Origin: Aeribacillus composti
GTDB lineage: Bacteria > Bacillota > Bacilli > Bacillales > Aeribacillaceae
NCBI RefSeq assembly: GCF_007827555.1
Contig: NZ_VISS01000011.1
Coordinates: 1-64,000 of the forward strand
Direction of reading: 5' to 3'
Length of the DNA stretch: 64,000 nucleotides
Below the pieces are notes generated by a model. It did no database searches, was not told where the DNA came from, and worked only from the letters and a program-made list of their open reading frames with translations. This document shows, one piece after another, positions 49,004 through 60,221 of this stretch (its first letter is position 1; every line of letters begins with the position of its first letter). A program made the position numbers and the translations under genes.

Positions 49004-51328
49004 ATGGCGAAAAAAGAGAATAGAATCGTCCCCCTCCTACCGCTTCGAGGTTTGTTAGTTTATCCATCGATGGTGCTACATTTAGATGTAGGACGCGATA
49101 AATCTGTACAGGCGCTTGAGAAGGCGATGATGGATGATCATATGATATTTTTAACAACACAAAAGGAAGTTTCAATAGATGATCCAAAAGAGGATGATTT
49201 ATACCATATTGGAACGCTGACGAAAATTAAGCAAATGCTCAAACTGCCGAACGGCACCATTCGCGTGCTTGTCGAGGGACAAAAAAGAGGCGAAATCAAA
49301 AGTTTTGAAAGCAAGGAACCATATATTTCTGTACAAGTTGATACTTATGAAGAACCGCTTCAAAAAGATGTTGAAGAAGAAGCTTTGATGCGAACTGCGC
49401 TTGAATATTTTGAGCAATACATAAAAATGTCTAAAAAAATTTCAAGTGAGACGTTTGCAACCGTTTTGGATATAGATGAACCGGGAAGATTGGCCGATAT
49501 TATTGCTTCCCACTTGCCGATCAAGCTGAAAGATAAGCAAGAAATATTAGAAACATTTGATGTGAAAGAAAGATTAAATAAAATTATTCAAATGCTCCAT
49601 AATGAGAAGGAAGTCCTGCAGCTTGAAAAGAAAATAGGCCAGCGGGTCCGTCAATCAATGGAACGGACGCAAAAAGAATATTATTTGCGCGAACAAATGA
49701 AGGCCATTCAAAAAGAGCTCGGAGAAAAGGAAGGGAAAACGGGCGAAATAGAAGATTTGACTGAAAAAATCGAAAAATCGGGAATGCCGGAACATGTTTA
49801 TAAAACGGCTATGAAAGAGCTCAGCCGATATGAAAAAATCCCTTCAACATCCGCTGAAAGTGCGGTGATCCGCAATTACTTAGACTGGCTTATTTCTTTG
49901 CCGTGGAACAAGGCAACAGAGGACAGACTGGATATAAAGCTGGCGGAAGTGATCTTAAATGAAGAGCATTACGGACTAGATAAAGTAAAGGAACGGGTGC
50001 TTGAATATTTAGCAGTGCAAAAATTAACAAATTCGCTTAAGGGCCCTATTTTATGTTTAGTGGGACCGCCTGGCGTTGGGAAAACATCTCTTGCCCGTTC
50101 TGTTGCAAAATCATTAAATAGAAAGTTCGTTCGAATTTCTCTTGGCGGCGTTCGGGATGAATCGGAAATAAGAGGCCATAGAAGAACATATGTCGGTGCG
50201 ATGCCGGGTCGGATCATTCAAGGGATGAAAAAAGCGGGAACCATTAATCCGGTATTTTTGCTGGATGAAATTGATAAAATGTCCAGCGATTTTCGCGGTG
50301 ATCCTTCAGCTGCTCTTCTTGAAGTGCTGGATCCGGAGCAAAACCATAATTTCAGCGATCATTATATTGAAGAGCCATATGATTTATCAAAAGTCATGTT
50401 TATTGCGACAGCCAATAATTTAGCAACTATTCCAGGTCCGCTGCGCGACAGAATGGAAATTATCACAATTGCCGGTTATACCGAATTAGAAAAAGTTCAT
50501 ATCGCCAAAGATCATCTTCTTCCAAAACAATTAAAAGAGCATGGACTGAAAAAAGGTCACTTGCAAATAAGAGAAGAAGCAATTTTAAATATAATTCGTT
50601 ATTATACGCGCGAAGCAGGGGTAAGAGGGTTAGAACGCCAAATCGCAGCAATATGCCGAAAAGCAGCGAAAACGATTGTAACAGGTGAAAGAAAAAGAAT
50701 TGTTGTAACCGCTAAAACTCTTGAAGACTTTTTGGGCAAAAAATTGTTTCGATACGGTCAGGCAGAATTGCAGGATCAAATCGGTGTGGCAACCGGTCTC
50801 GCATATACGACGGTCGGCGGCGATACGCTGTCCATTGAAGTGTCCATCTCTCCGGGTAAAGGCAAGCTGATTTTAACCGGAAAGCTCGGAGATGTCATGA
50901 AGGAATCGGCTCAAGCCGCTTTCAGCTATATTCGATCTAGAACAAAAGAACTAAAGATAGATCCAGATTTCCACGAACAATATGATATCCATATTCATGT
51001 GCCTGAAGGAGCTGTTCCAAAAGATGGACCGTCTGCAGGCATTACGATGGCAACGGCGCTTATTTCAGCATTAACTGGAAGACCGGTTCGAAAAGAAGTC
51101 GGAATGACAGGTGAAATTACTTTAAGAGGTCGCGTTCTGCCGATAGGCGGTTTAAAAGAAAAAACATTAAGCGCCCATCGTGCCGGTTTAAAGAAAATTA
51201 TTTTGCCGAAGGAAAATGAAAAGGATTTAGATGATATACCAGAAAGCGTGAGAAAAGAATTGACTTTTGTTCTTGTCTCACATATGGATGAAGTATTAAA
51301 ACATGCATTGGCAGGAGAAAAAGAATGA
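49004..51328 (+). CDS. lonA: ATP-dependent protease LonA
   Basis: Cytoplasmic Lon protease for damaged and regulatory proteins. Domains: the N-terminal substrate domain (about 8-200, [21 protein letters not shown] in part), a coiled-coil region, AAA+ with Walker [13 protein letters not shown] (about 355-366), and a C-terminal Ser-Lys protease domain with [13 protein letters not shown] (Ser about 678). The 774 residues equal B. subtilis LonA. The -10 TATAAT lies near 48967. It overlaps engB by the sequence ATGA. Confidence 0.97.
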   Translation: MAKKENRIVPLLPLRGLLVYPSMVLHLDVGRDKSVQALEKAMMDDHMIFLTTQKEVSIDDPKEDDLYHIGTLTKIKQMLKLPNGTIRVLVEGQKRGEIKSFESKEPYISVQVDTYEEPLQKDVEEEALMRTALEYFEQYIKMSKKISSETFATVLDIDEPGRLADIIASHLPIKLKDKQEILETFDVKERLNKIIQMLHNEKEVLQLEKKIGQRVRQSMERTQKEYYLREQMKAIQKELGEKEGKTGEIEDLTEKIEKSGMPEHVYKTAMKELSRYEKIPSTSAESAVIRNYLDWLISLPWNKATEDRLDIKLAEVILNEEHYGLDKVKERVLEYLAVQKLTNSLKGPILCLVGPPGVGKTSLARSVAKSLNRKFVRISLGGVRDESEIRGHRRTYVGAMPGRIIQGMKKAGTINPVFLLDEIDKMSSDFRGDPSAALLEVLDPEQNHNFSDHYIEEPYDLSKVMFIATANNLATIPGPLRDRMEIITIAGYTELEKVHIAKDHLLPKQLKEHGLKKGHLQIREEAILNIIRYYTREAGVRGLERQIAAICRKAAKTIVTGERKRIVVTAKTLEDFLGKKLFRYGQAELQDQIGVATGLAYTTVGGDTLSIEVSISPGKGKLILTGKLGDVMKESAQAAFSYIRSRTKELKIDPDFHEQYDIHIHVPEGAVPKDGPSAGITMATALISALTGRPVRKEVGMTGEITLRGRVLPIGGLKEKTLSAHRAGLKKIILPKENEKDLDDIPESVRKELTFVLVSHMDEVLKHALAGEKE

Positions 51329-51909
51329 AGGTAACAAAAGCAGAAATTGTCATAAGTGCGGTTAAATCTGATCAATATCCATCAACCGATTTTCCAGAAA
51401 TCGCTCTGGCAGGAAGGTCTAACGTCGGGAAATCTTCGTTTATTAATAAAATGATCAATAGAAAAAATTTGGCGAGAACCTCTTCAAAGCCTGGGAAAAC
51501 GCAAACGTTAAACTTTTATTTAATTAACGATCAATTTTATTTCGTTGATGTTCCCGGATATGGATTTGCCAAAGTGTCGAAAAGGGAGCGGGAAAAATGG
51601 GGGAAAATGATCGAAGCGTATTTGCTCAAAAGAGAACAGCTTAAAGCATGTATTCTTATCATAGACATCCGCCATGCACCTACATCTGATGATGTCATGA
51701 TGTACGAATTTTTAAAATATCATGGAATTCCTGCTGTAATTGTCGCCACAAAGGCGGATAAAATTCCTAAAGGAAAATGGCAAAAACACTTAAAAGTAGT
51801 GAAAGAAACGCTAAAAATGGAAAAAAATGATCCGCTTATTCTTTTTTCAGCAGAAACTGGTTACGGAAAAGAGGATGCATGGTCAGCCATTTATCCATTC
51901 CTATCATAA
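51325..51909 (+). CDS. ysxC: Ribosome biogenesis GTPase EngB (YsxC)
   Basis: Essential GTPase that acts late in 50S subunit assembly. The G1 motif GRSNVGKSS is at about 31-39; G3 is [11 protein letters not shown]4 is TKADKIPK, and G5 is FSAETGYG. The 194 residues are typical. It overlaps lonA by 4 bases and shares its transcript. A hairpin terminator follows. Confidence 0.96.
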   Translation: MKVTKAEIVISAVKSDQYPSTDFPEIALAGRSNVGKSSFINKMINRKNLARTSSKPGKTQTLNFYLINDQFYFVDVPGYGFAKVSKREREKWGKMIEAYLLKREQLKACILIIDIRHAPTSDDVMMYEFLKYHGIPAVIVATKADKIPKGKWQKHLKVVKETLKMEKNDPLILFSAETGYGKEDAWSAIYPFLS

Positions 51910-51943
51910 AATGAAATTGCTTTAGGCTGGATACAGAAGGAAA

Positions 51944-51985
51944 AGCTCGAGAAGCTTAACCGCTTCGAGCTGTTTCCTTTTATTT
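51944..51985. terminator. Terminator between engB and ysxD
   Basis: AGCTCG..AAGC (51944-51955) pairs with GCTT..CGAGCT (51962-51971), with a two-base bulge, followed by GTTTCCTTTTATTTTTT. It lies between two converging genes. Confidence 0.75.
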
Positions 51986-52453
51986 TTTTCTGAAAAACAA
52001 TAAATACAAACCTGCAATAACAAAAAGAATCGGCCAAAAGGCTTGCCAATTGGAAACGCTCTTTTGAATAAAAGATGTCAAAGCGGAAGGAAAATAGTAA
52101 AGGAAACTTCCGATCAAAAGAAGGATAAATCCTTGTGCAAACCCGCTTTTTGCTTGAGCAGACCGAATAATGAAAGCAAGGGCAATGATCCAGATCATTG
52201 CGGTTAAATCATCAGGCCAGAACGGGAATGATTTTCCCCATAAAAAATGGATGCCAAGGCCAAGCAGCAGAACGGCAGGAACGATTGCTTGGTCATCCTT
52301 TTCCGCTTTTGCCTGAACCATAAAGGCGATGCCAAACATGATGAAAAAGAAAGGCAAAGTGTTCATGTTCATATTGAAAAAGAGATCGAAATTTTTCAAC
52401 AAGAAATAAAGCCCGATCTCCAGCATAATCATAGCAACAAACGTCCAACGCAC
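51980..52453 (-). CDS. ysxD: Multi-pass membrane protein YsxD
   Basis: A 157-residue integral membrane protein with about six hydrophobic segments (roughly 3-19, 28-47, 58-70, 82-96, 104-120 and 137-154). The N-terminal half resembles the membrane part of LiaF-like proteins, but this is a weak likeness. Position and length match B. subtilis ysxD, whose role is unknown. It faces engB and diverges from hemA. Confidence 0.75.
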   Translation of the reverse strand: MRWTFVAMIMLEIGLYFLLKNFDLFFNMNMNTLPFFFIMFGIAFMVQAKAEKDDQAIVPAVLLLGLGIHFLWGKSFPFWPDDLTAMIWIIALAFIIRSAQAKSGFAQGFILLLIGSFLYYFPSALTSFIQKSVSNWQAFWPILFVIAGLYLLFFRKK

Positions 52454-52649
52454 TTAACGATCACCTCTGTTTTGATGACTTGATTCCGGCCCTCTTTTTT
52501 GATAATATTTTTAATGTAATAATTAATATAATTTATATCTGTTTCTTACTTAATTCATCATATCATACAGTTTCATATACTGTTCACATTTTTTTGTCGA
52601 TATTTTGTTATAATAAAGTCAGTATGTATTTGCTTTTGGGGGGTCGGAG

Positions 52650-53987
52650 ATGCATATTTTAGCTGTTGGGTTAAATTATAAAACAGCCCCTGTTGAAATT
52701 CGCGAAAGGTTGAGTTTTAGCAGCAATGATTTAGCTTCTGCAATGAAACGGTTGAAGAATGAAAAAAGCATTTTGGAAAACGTGATCGTTTCCACCTGCA
52801 ACCGGACAGAAATCTATGCAGTTGTTGATCAGCTTCATACAGGGCGTTATTATATAAAAGCATTTTTAGCTGAATGGTTCAATATGGACATTGAGGAGTT
52901 CGATTCGTATCTAAAATACTTTGAAAATGAACAGGCTGTCCAGCACTTGTTTCGGGTGGCATGCGGCCTGGATTCTATGATTTTAGGCGAAACGCAAATT
53001 TTAGGACAAGTCCGTTCAAGCTTTTTATTAGCTCAAGAACATAACACGATCGGAACGATTTTTAATCAACTGTTTAAACAGGCAGTTACATTGGCTAAAG
53101 AAGCACATTCGGAAACGGAAATCGGTTCAAATGCTGTTTCCGTCAGCTATGCTGCCGTAGAATTGGCAAAAAAAATTTTCGGCGACCTATCGAGCAAGCA
53201 TGTGCTTATTTTAGGCGCAGGAAAAATGGGAGAGCTTGCCGTACAAAATTTACATGGCAGCGGAGTCAAACAAATTACAGTTATGAACCGTACATTTGAA
53301 AAAGCGAATGAATTGGCGAAGCGTTTTTCCGGACAAGCAAAAATGATGTCTGAGCTTCAGTGTGCGCTTATTGAGGCAGATATTTTAATTAGTTCAACAG
53401 GTGCAAAGAGTTTTGTGATTTCGAAAGACATGATGTTAGATGTTGAAAAGTTAAGAAAAGGCCGCCCGTTTCTGATGGTGGATATTGCGGTTCCACGCGA
53501 TTTAGATCCTGCATTGAGTGAAATAGACAGCATTTTTTTATATGATATCGATGATTTGGAAGGAATTGTCGAAGCGAATTTGCAGGAAAGAAAAGAAGCG
53601 GCTGAACAAATTGAAATCATGATCGAGCGAGAGGTCTTGGAGTTTTCGAAATGGCTGAATACATTAGGGGTTGTTCCGGTTATTGCTGCATTGAGGGAAA
53701 AAGCTCTTCTTATCCAATCGGAAACAATGAAAAGTATTGAACGGAAGCTGCCGAATTTGACAGAACGCGAAAGAAAAATATTAAATAAACATACGAAAAG
53801 CATTGTCAATCAAATGTTGAGAGATCCGATTTTAAAAGTGAAAGAGCTGGCTGCTCTTCCAAATGGCGAACAATCTTTGGAATTGTTTAAAGAGATTTTT
53901 AATTTAGATTTAGATGAGGAATTAATAGAACAAACTCCTTCCGTTCAATTAAAAACGCATTCAAAAAATGTTTCACTTGAAATGTAA
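52650..53987 (+). CDS. hemA: Glutamyl-tRNA reductase
   Basis: First enzyme of the C5 heme pathway: reduces Glu-tRNA to glutamate-1-semialdehyde with NADPH. The catalytic Cys is C50 in [21 protein letters not shown] starts the protein. The NADPH domain has [10 protein letters not shown] (about 187-196), followed by a C-terminal dimerisation helix. The 445 residues compare with 455 in B. subtilis. A TATAAT is at 52609-52614, with no convincing -35. It heads hemAXCDBL. B. subtilis HemA is destabilised by heme with HemX. Confidence 0.96.
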   Translation: MHILAVGLNYKTAPVEIRERLSFSSNDLASAMKRLKNEKSILENVIVSTCNRTEIYAVVDQLHTGRYYIKAFLAEWFNMDIEEFDSYLKYFENEQAVQHLFRVACGLDSMILGETQILGQVRSSFLLAQEHNTIGTIFNQLFKQAVTLAKEAHSETEIGSNAVSVSYAAVELAKKIFGDLSSKHVLILGAGKMGELAVQNLHGSGVKQITVMNRTFEKANELAKRFSGQAKMMSELQCALIEADILISSTGAKSFVISKDMMLDVEKLRKGRPFLMVDIAVPRDLDPALSEIDSIFLYDIDDLEGIVEANLQERKEAAEQIEIMIEREVLEFSKWLNTLGVVPVIAALREKALLIQSETMKSIERKLPNLTERERKILNKHTKSIVNQMLRDPILKVKELAALPNGEQSLELFKEIFNLDLDEELIEQTPSVQLKTHSKNVSLEM

Positions 53988-54007
53988 GTGAAAGGAAAAA
54001 CTAATAT

Positions 54008-54829
54008 ATGTTTGATTGGAATATCATTAGATTAAACGAATTGATGATTGTTTTATATGCATTGAGCGTTTTCTTATATTTTATAGATTTTTTGCATCAT
54101 AACCGGAAGGCAAACAAAATAGCCTTCTGGTTACTTTCTATTGTCTGGGTTTTACAATCCTTTTTTTTATTTTCGCAAATGGCGCAAACGGGCAGATTTC
54201 CGGTTTTAAACGTAGCGGAAGGCCTTTATTTTTATGCATGGGTATTGGTCACTCTTTCCCTTGTGATCAACCGGCTGCTTCGAGTCGATTTTATTGTCTT
54301 CTTTACGAATGTCATTGGTTTTATCATTATGGCCATCCGGACGTTTGCTCCTTCAGAGGCAGTATCGACTGAAGTATCCAGCAGGTTAATTTCAGAACTG
54401 TTATTGATCCATATCACGATGGCGATACTATCATACGGAGCGTTTTCGCTTTCATTTGTTTTTTCCATTCTTTATTTGATACAGCACAACTTATTAAAAA
54501 AGAAAAAATGGGGGAAAAGGCTTCATCGCATTCAAGATTTGGCAAAACTGGATTATATGACATATGTTTTAAATATGATCGGTGTACCTATATTGCTGCT
54601 AGCTCTCATTTTAGGAATGATATGGGCTTATTTAAAGGTACCAAATTTGAACTGGTATGATGCAAAAGTGATCGGCTCATTTTCTGTTTTAGGCATATAC
54701 AGTTTTTATTTGTATGCCAGAGTAGTAAAAGAGTGGCAATGGAAAAGAATTGCCTTTTTAAACGTTGCCTCATTTTTAGTGCTGTTAGTTAATTTCTTTT
54801 TATTTGGAAGCTTATCGAATTTCCATTAA
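54008..54829 (+). CDS. hemX: HemX family membrane protein
   Basis: A 273-residue membrane protein with about eight helices, of the cytochrome c assembly (CcsA/HemX) type: [21 protein letters not shown] near 70-90 includes the tryptophan/aromatic region typical of the family. In B. subtilis HemX lowers the amount of HemA in response to heme. It ends with hemC starting 23 bases later and is part of the hem operon. Confidence 0.9.
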   Translation: MFDWNIIRLNELMIVLYALSVFLYFIDFLHHNRKANKIAFWLLSIVWVLQSFFLFSQMAQTGRFPVLNVAEGLYFYAWVLVTLSLVINRLLRVDFIVFFTNVIGFIIMAIRTFAPSEAVSTEVSSRLISELLLIHITMAILSYGAFSLSFVFSILYLIQHNLLKKKKWGKRLHRIQDLAKLDYMTYVLNMIGVPILLLALILGMIWAYLKVPNLNWYDAKVIGSFSVLGIYSFYLYARVVKEWQWKRIAFLNVASFLVLLVNFFLFGSLSNFH

Positions 54830-54852
54830 TGCATGTGCTCAGGAGGATGTTT

Positions 54853-55794
54853 ATGCGAAAAATTATTGTCGGGTCAAGGCGAAGTCGGTTAGCAATCGCC
54901 CAAACAAATTGGGTGATCAAGAGATTAAAAGAGCTTGGAGCCCCATTTGAATTCGAAATAAAAGAAATTGTCACAAAAGGTGATAAAATAGTTGATGTCA
55001 CTCTTTCAAAAGTAGGCGGGAAAGGCCTTTTTGTAAAAGAAATTGAGCAGGCTATGCTAAACGGTGATATTGATATGGCCGTGCACAGCATGAAGGATGT
55101 GCCGTCTGTCTTGCCGAATGGCTTGACGATCGGCTGCATTCCTAAACGAGAAGATTACCGCGATGTTTTGATTTCGAAGGATTGCCAAACTTTAAGAGAT
55201 TTGAAAGCTGGCGCTGTTGTTGGAACGAGCAGCTTAAGAAGGAGCGCCCAAATTTTAGCCGTCCGCCCCGATGTAACCGTCCGTTGGATTCGCGGAAATA
55301 TTGATACGCGTCTAAAGAAGCTGCGGGAAGGCAACGATTATGATGCAATCATTTTAGCAGCAGCAGGTCTTAAACGAATGGGCTGGAAAGACGAATTGGA
55401 AAAAGCGTACTTTTTACCGCCTGATATGTGCGTTCCGGCAGTCGGTCAGGGAGCTTTGGCGATAGAATGCCGAGAAGATGATCATGAACTGCTTGCAGCT
55501 TTAAGAAAACTAAATGACGAACGGACGGAGAAAGCCGTTTTGACAGAGCGGGCTTTTTTGCATGATATGGAAGGAAGCTGTCAAGTGCCTATTGCTGGTT
55601 TAGCTCAAGTTGATGAAAATGAAGAAATTGTGTTAACAGCACTTGTTGCATCTCCGAATGGAAAAACGGTATATAAAGAGACGAAAACTGGAAAAGATCC
55701 GAATTTACTTGGAAAGGATATGGCAGCACTTCTATCGTCTCAAGGCGCCAAAGAGCTGGTCGAACAAGTGAGAAAGGAGCTAAACCATGAATGA
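54853..55794 (+). CDS. hemC: Porphobilinogen deaminase
   Basis: Joins four porphobilinogens into hydroxymethylbilane. [17 protein letters not shown] starts the protein; the catalytic Asp region is KGDKIVDV; the [10 protein letters not shown] motif is near 123-132. The cofactor-holding Cys is in [10 protein letters not shown], near 240. ATG 54853 has AGGAGG 6 bases upstream, giving 313 residues as in B. subtilis; the upstream ATGs have poorer spacing. It overlaps hemD by ATGA. Confidence 0.96.
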   Translation: MRKIIVGSRRSRLAIAQTNWVIKRLKELGAPFEFEIKEIVTKGDKIVDVTLSKVGGKGLFVKEIEQAMLNGDIDMAVHSMKDVPSVLPNGLTIGCIPKREDYRDVLISKDCQTLRDLKAGAVVGTSSLRRSAQILAVRPDVTVRWIRGNIDTRLKKLREGNDYDAIILAAAGLKRMGWKDELEKAYFLPPDMCVPAVGQGALAIECREDDHELLAALRKLNDERTEKAVLTERAFLHDMEGSCQVPIAGLAQVDENEEIVLTALVASPNGKTVYKETKTGKDPNLLGKDMAALLSSQGAKELVEQVRKELNHE

Positions 55795-56588
55795 GTGCTG
55801 AAAAACCATTGAATGGTTTTAATGTGTTAGTGACGAGAGCGAACAGCCAGGCTGCCGAATTCTCAAAGAAAATTCAAGCGGCGGGAGGCTGTCCTATAGA
55901 AGTTCCGTTAATTGCAACAAGGAAAACAGAAACGGATTTCAATGCCCTCCCCGTTTTAAAACAGTTAACATCTAAAGACTGGATTGTTTTTACTAGTGCA
56001 AACGGCGTTCAATATTTTTCCGAACATGTAAAAGACTTGTCATTGGAATTAGAAGATCTGAAAAACGTCAACGTTGCTTGTGTCGGTGTAAAGACAAAAA
56101 AAGCTGCGGAGAAAATAGGATGGAAGGTTTCTTTATGTCCTGAAGAGTTTCGTGCCGAAAGCTTAGCGGAAGAATTAATCGATCATGTTCGGCAAGACAG
56201 CAAAATAGTAATTGCCCGCGGGAATTTGGCACGCACTTATTTACGTGAAGTATTAACAGAAAAAAAGATTTTTTTCTTTGATTTTGTTGTTTATGAAACA
56301 ATACAATTGTTGGAAAATGAAAAAGAAGTGTTGCATTTGCTTGAAAATAAAACGATTGATTTTATTACGCTGACGAGTTCTTCCACAGCTTCTGCATTTA
56401 TGCAAATTGTCAAAAGAAACGGGTTGGAAAACAGGATTCAGGATATTGTGTTTGTTTGCATCGGACCGATAACAAGAGATAAATTGCTGTCTTATAAAAT
56501 AAAGTGTACTTGCATTATGCCGGAAAAATATACAATTGATGGAATGCTGGAAAAAATGTGTGCATACGCAGAAAAAAGGGAGGAATAG
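55791..56588 (+). CDS. hemD: Uroporphyrinogen-III synthase
   Basis: Cyclises hydroxymethylbilane to uroporphyrinogen III with inversion of ring D. The family is poorly conserved; visible features are the N-terminal [17 protein letters not shown], the [14 protein letters not shown] segment (about 65-78), and the [12 protein letters not shown] motif near 200. The 265 residues and the position between hemC and hemB support the call. Start and ribosome site (AAGGAG) lie within the end of hemC. Confidence 0.93.
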   Translation: MSAEKPLNGFNVLVTRANSQAAEFSKKIQAAGGCPIEVPLIATRKTETDFNALPVLKQLTSKDWIVFTSANGVQYFSEHVKDLSLELEDLKNVNVACVGVKTKKAAEKIGWKVSLCPEEFRAESLAEELIDHVRQDSKIVIARGNLARTYLREVLTEKKIFFFDFVVYETIQLLENEKEVLHLLENKTIDFITLTSSSTASAFMQIVKRNGLENRIQDIVFVCIGPITRDKLLSYKIKCTCIMPEKYTIDGMLEKMCAYAEKREE

Positions 56589-56591
56589 ATC

Positions 56592-57575
56592 ATGCTGAAT
56601 TTTGCACGGCACAGACGATTGCGGCATACAGCTAATCTGCGGGCTATGGTCAGGGAAACCCGCCTTCATAAAGAAGATTTAATATATCCGATTTTTGTTG
56701 TCGAAGGAGAAAATCAAAAAAATCCAGTGCAATCGATGCCGGGAGTTTTTCAAGTTTCATTGGACCTGTTAAATGAAGAAATTGAAGAAGTTGTCAAGCT
56801 GGGAATTAAATCAGTTATTTTATTCGGCATTCCTCATGAAAAGGATGAAGTCGGTTCAGGAGCATACCATGATCACGGCATCGTGCAGCGGGCTATCGCT
56901 CAAATTAAACAGCAGCATTCTGATCTTGTCGTTATCGCAGATACTTGTCTATGCGAATATACTGATCACGGTCATTGCGGAGTTGTGGAAAACGGGCAAA
57001 TTGTAAATGATGCTTCGTTAAAATTATTAGCCAAAACAGCTGTCAGTCAGGCAAAAGCCGGGGCGGATATAATTGCTCCATCCAATATGATGGACGGATT
57101 TGTCGCAGCCATTCGGGAAGCGCTTGATGAAGAAGGATTTGTTCATATTCCAATTATGTCATATGCGGTCAAATATGCCAGTGCTTTTTACGGACCGTTC
57201 CGGGAAGCAGCTGAAAGCACGCCGAAATTCGGTGATCGGAAGACGTACCAGATGGATCCGGCTAACAGACTGGAGGCATTAAGGGAAGCAGAAGCAGATG
57301 TTGAACAAGGATGCGATTTTTTAATTGTGAAACCGGCGCTTTCTTATTTAGACATTGTCCGTGATGTTAAAAATCATTTTAACCTTCCTGTCGTTGCTTA
57401 TAATGTAAGCGGCGAGTACTCAATGATTAAAGCGGCAGCTGAAAATGGATGGATTGATGAAAAAGGCACTGTCCTTGAAATGCTTACAAGCATGAAAAGA
57501 GCCGGCGCGGATTTAATGATTACGTACCATGCAAAAGATGTTGCCCGTTGGTTAGATGAACAGTCTGATTATTGA
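56592..57575 (+). CDS. hemB: Delta-aminolevulinic acid dehydratase
   Basis: Condenses two aminolevulinates to porphobilinogen. The zinc-binding cysteines are in [15 protein letters not shown] (near 115-131). The Schiff-base lysines are in [16 protein letters not shown] and [11 protein letters not shown]. The 327 residues compare with 324 in B. subtilis. The ATG lies 3 bases after the hemD stop. The metal ligands suggest a zinc-dependent enzyme. Confidence 0.97.
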   Translation: MLNFARHRRLRHTANLRAMVRETRLHKEDLIYPIFVVEGENQKNPVQSMPGVFQVSLDLLNEEIEEVVKLGIKSVILFGIPHEKDEVGSGAYHDHGIVQRAIAQIKQQHSDLVVIADTCLCEYTDHGHCGVVENGQIVNDASLKLLAKTAVSQAKAGADIIAPSNMMDGFVAAIREALDEEGFVHIPIMSYAVKYASAFYGPFREAAESTPKFGDRKTYQMDPANRLEALREAEADVEQGCDFLIVKPALSYLDIVRDVKNHFNLPVVAYNVSGEYSMIKAAAENGWIDEKGTVLEMLTSMKRAGADLMITYHAKDVARWLDEQSDY

Positions 57576-57591
57576 AAAGGGGGCTCATTTC

Positions 57592-58875
57592 ATGAAATAT
57601 GAACGTTCGATAAAAGCATTTGAAAAAGCGAAGACGTTGATGCCCGGCGGGGTCAACAGCCCTGTGCGCGCGTTTAAATCTGTTCAAATGAATCCGATCT
57701 TTATTGAGCGCGGAAAAGGTTCTAAAGTGTATGACATTGATGGCAACGAATATATTGATTATGTTCTTTCATGGGGACCGTTAATTTTAGGACATGCCAA
57801 TGACAGAGTTGTTGAAGCATTAAAGAAAATAGCGGAGCAAGGAACGAGCTTTGGGGCGCCGACCTTGATTGAAAATAAGCTGGCGGAGCTTGTTGTGGAG
57901 AGGGTTCCTTCCGTTGAAATTGTGCGGATGGTGAACTCTGGTACGGAAGCGACAATGAGCGCATTGCGCCTTGCCCGCGGATATACGGGAAGAAATAAAA
58001 TTTTAAAATTTGAAGGATGTTATCATGGCCATGGAGATTCGCTGCTCATTAAGGCTGGATCAGGAGTTGCCACATTAGGGCTTCCGGATAGTCCAGGGGT
58101 GCCGGAAGGAATTGCCCAGCATACGATTACTGTTCCATATAATGATTTAGAGAGCGTCCGCTTTGCTTTTGAAAAATTTGGCGAAGACATAGCTGCCGTG
58201 ATCGTCGAGCCAGTAGCCGGAAATATGGGTGTTGTACCGCCTAAAGAAGGCTTTTTAGAAGGCTTGCGCGAGATCACCAAACAATACGAATCGCTTCTGA
58301 TTTTTGACGAAGTGATGACCGGTTTTCGCGTTGACTATCATTGCGCCCAAGGATACTTTGGAGTGACTCCGGATTTGACATGTTTAGGAAAAGTCATTGG
58401 AGGAGGACTTCCAGTCGGAGCCTATGGCGGACGGGCGGACATCATGGAAAAAATCGCTCCTGTCGGTCCTATTTATCAAGCGGGGACACTTTCAGGAAAT
58501 CCGCTTGCGATGACAGCCGGATATGAAACACTCATTCAGCTTACACCAGACACATATAAAGAATTTAAAAGAAAAGCGGATAAATTAGAGGAAGGATTGC
58601 GCAAAGCTGCTCAGAAATATGAAATCCCTCATACAATTAATAGAGCGGGATCAATGATCGGATTTTTCTTTACAAATGAAGATGTTGTCAATTACGAAAA
58701 AGCAAAAACATCAAACCTTGATTTTTTTGCAAAGTATTATCGTGTTATGGCGGATGAAGGCATTTACTTGCCTCCTTCCCAATTTGAAGGAATGTTTCTG
58801 TCAACAGAGCATTCGGATGAAGATATTGAAAAAACAATAGAAGCATGTGAAAAAGCTTTTTCGGTTTTGAGATAA
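57592..58875 (+). CDS. hemL: Glutamate-1-semialdehyde 2,1-aminomutase
   Basis: PLP enzyme that turns glutamate-1-semialdehyde into aminolevulinate. Signature: [11 protein letters not shown] followed by the PLP Lys in [17 protein letters not shown] (Lys near 267), plus [18 protein letters not shown] 57592 with AAAGGGGG upstream gives 427 residues. The frame extends into hemB, but that part is not conserved. It ends the hem operon with a strong terminator. B. subtilis also has a second copy, gsaB, elsewhere. Confidence 0.96.
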   Translation: MKYERSIKAFEKAKTLMPGGVNSPVRAFKSVQMNPIFIERGKGSKVYDIDGNEYIDYVLSWGPLILGHANDRVVEALKKIAEQGTSFGAPTLIENKLAELVVERVPSVEIVRMVNSGTEATMSALRLARGYTGRNKILKFEGCYHGHGDSLLIKAGSGVATLGLPDSPGVPEGIAQHTITVPYNDLESVRFAFEKFGEDIAAVIVEPVAGNMGVVPPKEGFLEGLREITKQYESLLIFDEVMTGFRVDYHCAQGYFGVTPDLTCLGKVIGGGLPVGAYGGRADIMEKIAPVGPIYQAGTLSGNPLAMTAGYETLIQLTPDTYKEFKRKADKLEEGLRKAAQKYEIPHTINRAGSMIGFFFTNEDVVNYEKAKTSNLDFFAKYYRVMADEGIYLPPSQFEGMFLSTEHSDEDIEKTIEACEKAFSVLR

Positions 58876-58881
58876 CGAGCT

Positions 58882-58922
58882 AAAAGGACTAGCTTCTGAT
58901 TGAAGCTGGTCCTTTTATTTTT
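58882..58922 (+). terminator. Terminator of the hem operon
   Basis: AAAAGGACTAGCTTC (58882-58896) pairs with GAAGCTGGTCCTTTT (58902-58916), with one G-T pair and a five-base loop, followed by ATTTTTG. Confidence 0.9.
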
Positions 58923-58931
58923 GTTTCCCGT

Positions 58932-58960
58932 GCATATTTTGCCATCCTCCTTCATACATC
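58932..58960 (+). promoter_or_regulatory. Sigma-E promoter of spoVID
   Basis: GCATATT (58932-58938) matches the sigma-E -35 (KMATATT). After 14 bases, CATACATC (58953-58960) matches CATACAHT except for the last base. spoVID of B. subtilis is known to be sigma-E dependent. Confidence 0.82.
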
Positions 58961-59008
58961 TTTAATGGCACGATAAATTAGATTGATTGGAGAAAGGAGG
59001 AAGTCCGC

Positions 59009-60148
59009 ATGTCCATTGAAGAAACGTCCGTTTTACGATTTTCGGTAGAGGAATCGGTCTTGTTTCGCCATCATTTTCAACCTTCTGAACTATTGTCCAT
59101 TTCACTGGAACCTGACATCTCAATTGAAGAACATGATGGATATGTAACGATAAAAGGTGCTCTAGAGCTTTCAGGAGAATACAAATTCGATGGAGAGGAG
59201 CAACAGAATGATAAACTTCTTCAAACCTCCTCCATCGCCCGTTATATACAAAATGTAGAAGCGAGAAATGACGGTGTAATGGAATTTAGACACGAGCTTC
59301 CGGTCGATATTACAATACCGAAAAAAAGAATTGCCAATTTAGAAGAGGTGTTTGTGGCGATTGAATCATTTGATTATGATTTTCCGGAAGCAAATGGTTT
59401 AAAGCTTATAGCTGATCTATCCATTTACGGAATTCGAGAAGAGCAGGCGGAAGAAACTGCTGCAAATGAAGTGGACGAGATCATAGATGCTGAAGCGGAA
59501 ATCTCATCCGTTCGACAGTCTGATGAAAGGGAAGAAGATGAAACCGAATCAACGCTCAAAGAAAATCGTTTCAATGATGAACCAATCAACAAAGCGGAAA
59601 ATATTGAAAAAGACAATGAACAGAAAAGTCTTAATGAATATTTTGAATTCGATACAGCCGAACGCGATCAAAATGAGCAAATCGAACATGATCGTGATGC
59701 TGTTCAAAAGGATGACAATGAAGAGACGGCAGACATTGTTTTTATGATGCCATTAAAGAGAGAAGAAGAAACGGAAACGGATTACGAAACATTCACTGTT
59801 GAAGCGAAGAAAAATCAAGTCAGTTTGGAAGAGAAAGGCCGCATAGAAGAAGAAAAGCCAGTGATCAATAAAATTTCCAATTATGTCGAAAAAGACGATG
59901 AAGAAAAAGAATCTGTAAGGAAAAATGATAACACCTTATATTTAACAAAATTGTTTACGAAAAATGAAGAAGAATTTTCTAAATTAAGAATGTACATTGT
60001 CCAGCAGGGAGACTCGCTCGAAAATATTTGCGAACGCTACAACATTACGCTCCAGCAGCTCAATCGAGTAAATCAATTTCACCATGATAAAGAGATTAGT
60101 GAAGGAGACATTTTATATATCCCGGTTCTTGAAACACAACAAACGTAA
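59009..60148 (+). CDS. spoVID: Stage VI sporulation protein D (SpoVID)
   Basis: Morphogenetic coat protein that makes the coat encase the spore. The N-terminal domain (about 1-145) is conserved (LRFSVEESVLFRHHFQPSEL in part). A long acidic, low-complexity middle (about 145-325, rich in Glu and Asp) follows, and a C-terminal LysM domain at about 328-376 (MYIVQQGDSLENICERYNIT) binds peptidoglycan or lipid II. The 379 residues are shorter than the 575 of B. subtilis, mainly in the middle. AAAGGAGG precedes the ATG, behind a sigma-E promoter. Confidence 0.93.
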   Translation: MSIEETSVLRFSVEESVLFRHHFQPSELLSISLEPDISIEEHDGYVTIKGALELSGEYKFDGEEQQNDKLLQTSSIARYIQNVEARNDGVMEFRHELPVDITIPKKRIANLEEVFVAIESFDYDFPEANGLKLIADLSIYGIREEQAEETAANEVDEIIDAEAEISSVRQSDEREEDETESTLKENRFNDEPINKAENIEKDNEQKSLNEYFEFDTAERDQNEQIEHDRDAVQKDDNEETADIVFMMPLKREEETETDYETFTVEAKKNQVSLEEKGRIEEEKPVINKISNYVEKDDEEKESVRKNDNTLYLTKLFTKNEEEFSKLRMYIVQQGDSLENICERYNITLQQLNRVNQFHHDKEISEGDILYIPVLETQQT

Positions 60149-60221
60149 TTTTTGCAAGCGGCTTGAGAGGGATCCAACCACCTCAAGCTTTTCTTTATTT
60201 TCTTTAAAGGCGTGTGGGAAG

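Noticed and set aside
52517-52531. PerR-like box (TAATAATTAATATAA) upstream of hemA
   Set aside because: Two mismatches in a very AT-rich tract, about 80 bases ahead of the -10 element. hemA is PerR-controlled in B. subtilis, but this position does not fit direct repression well.
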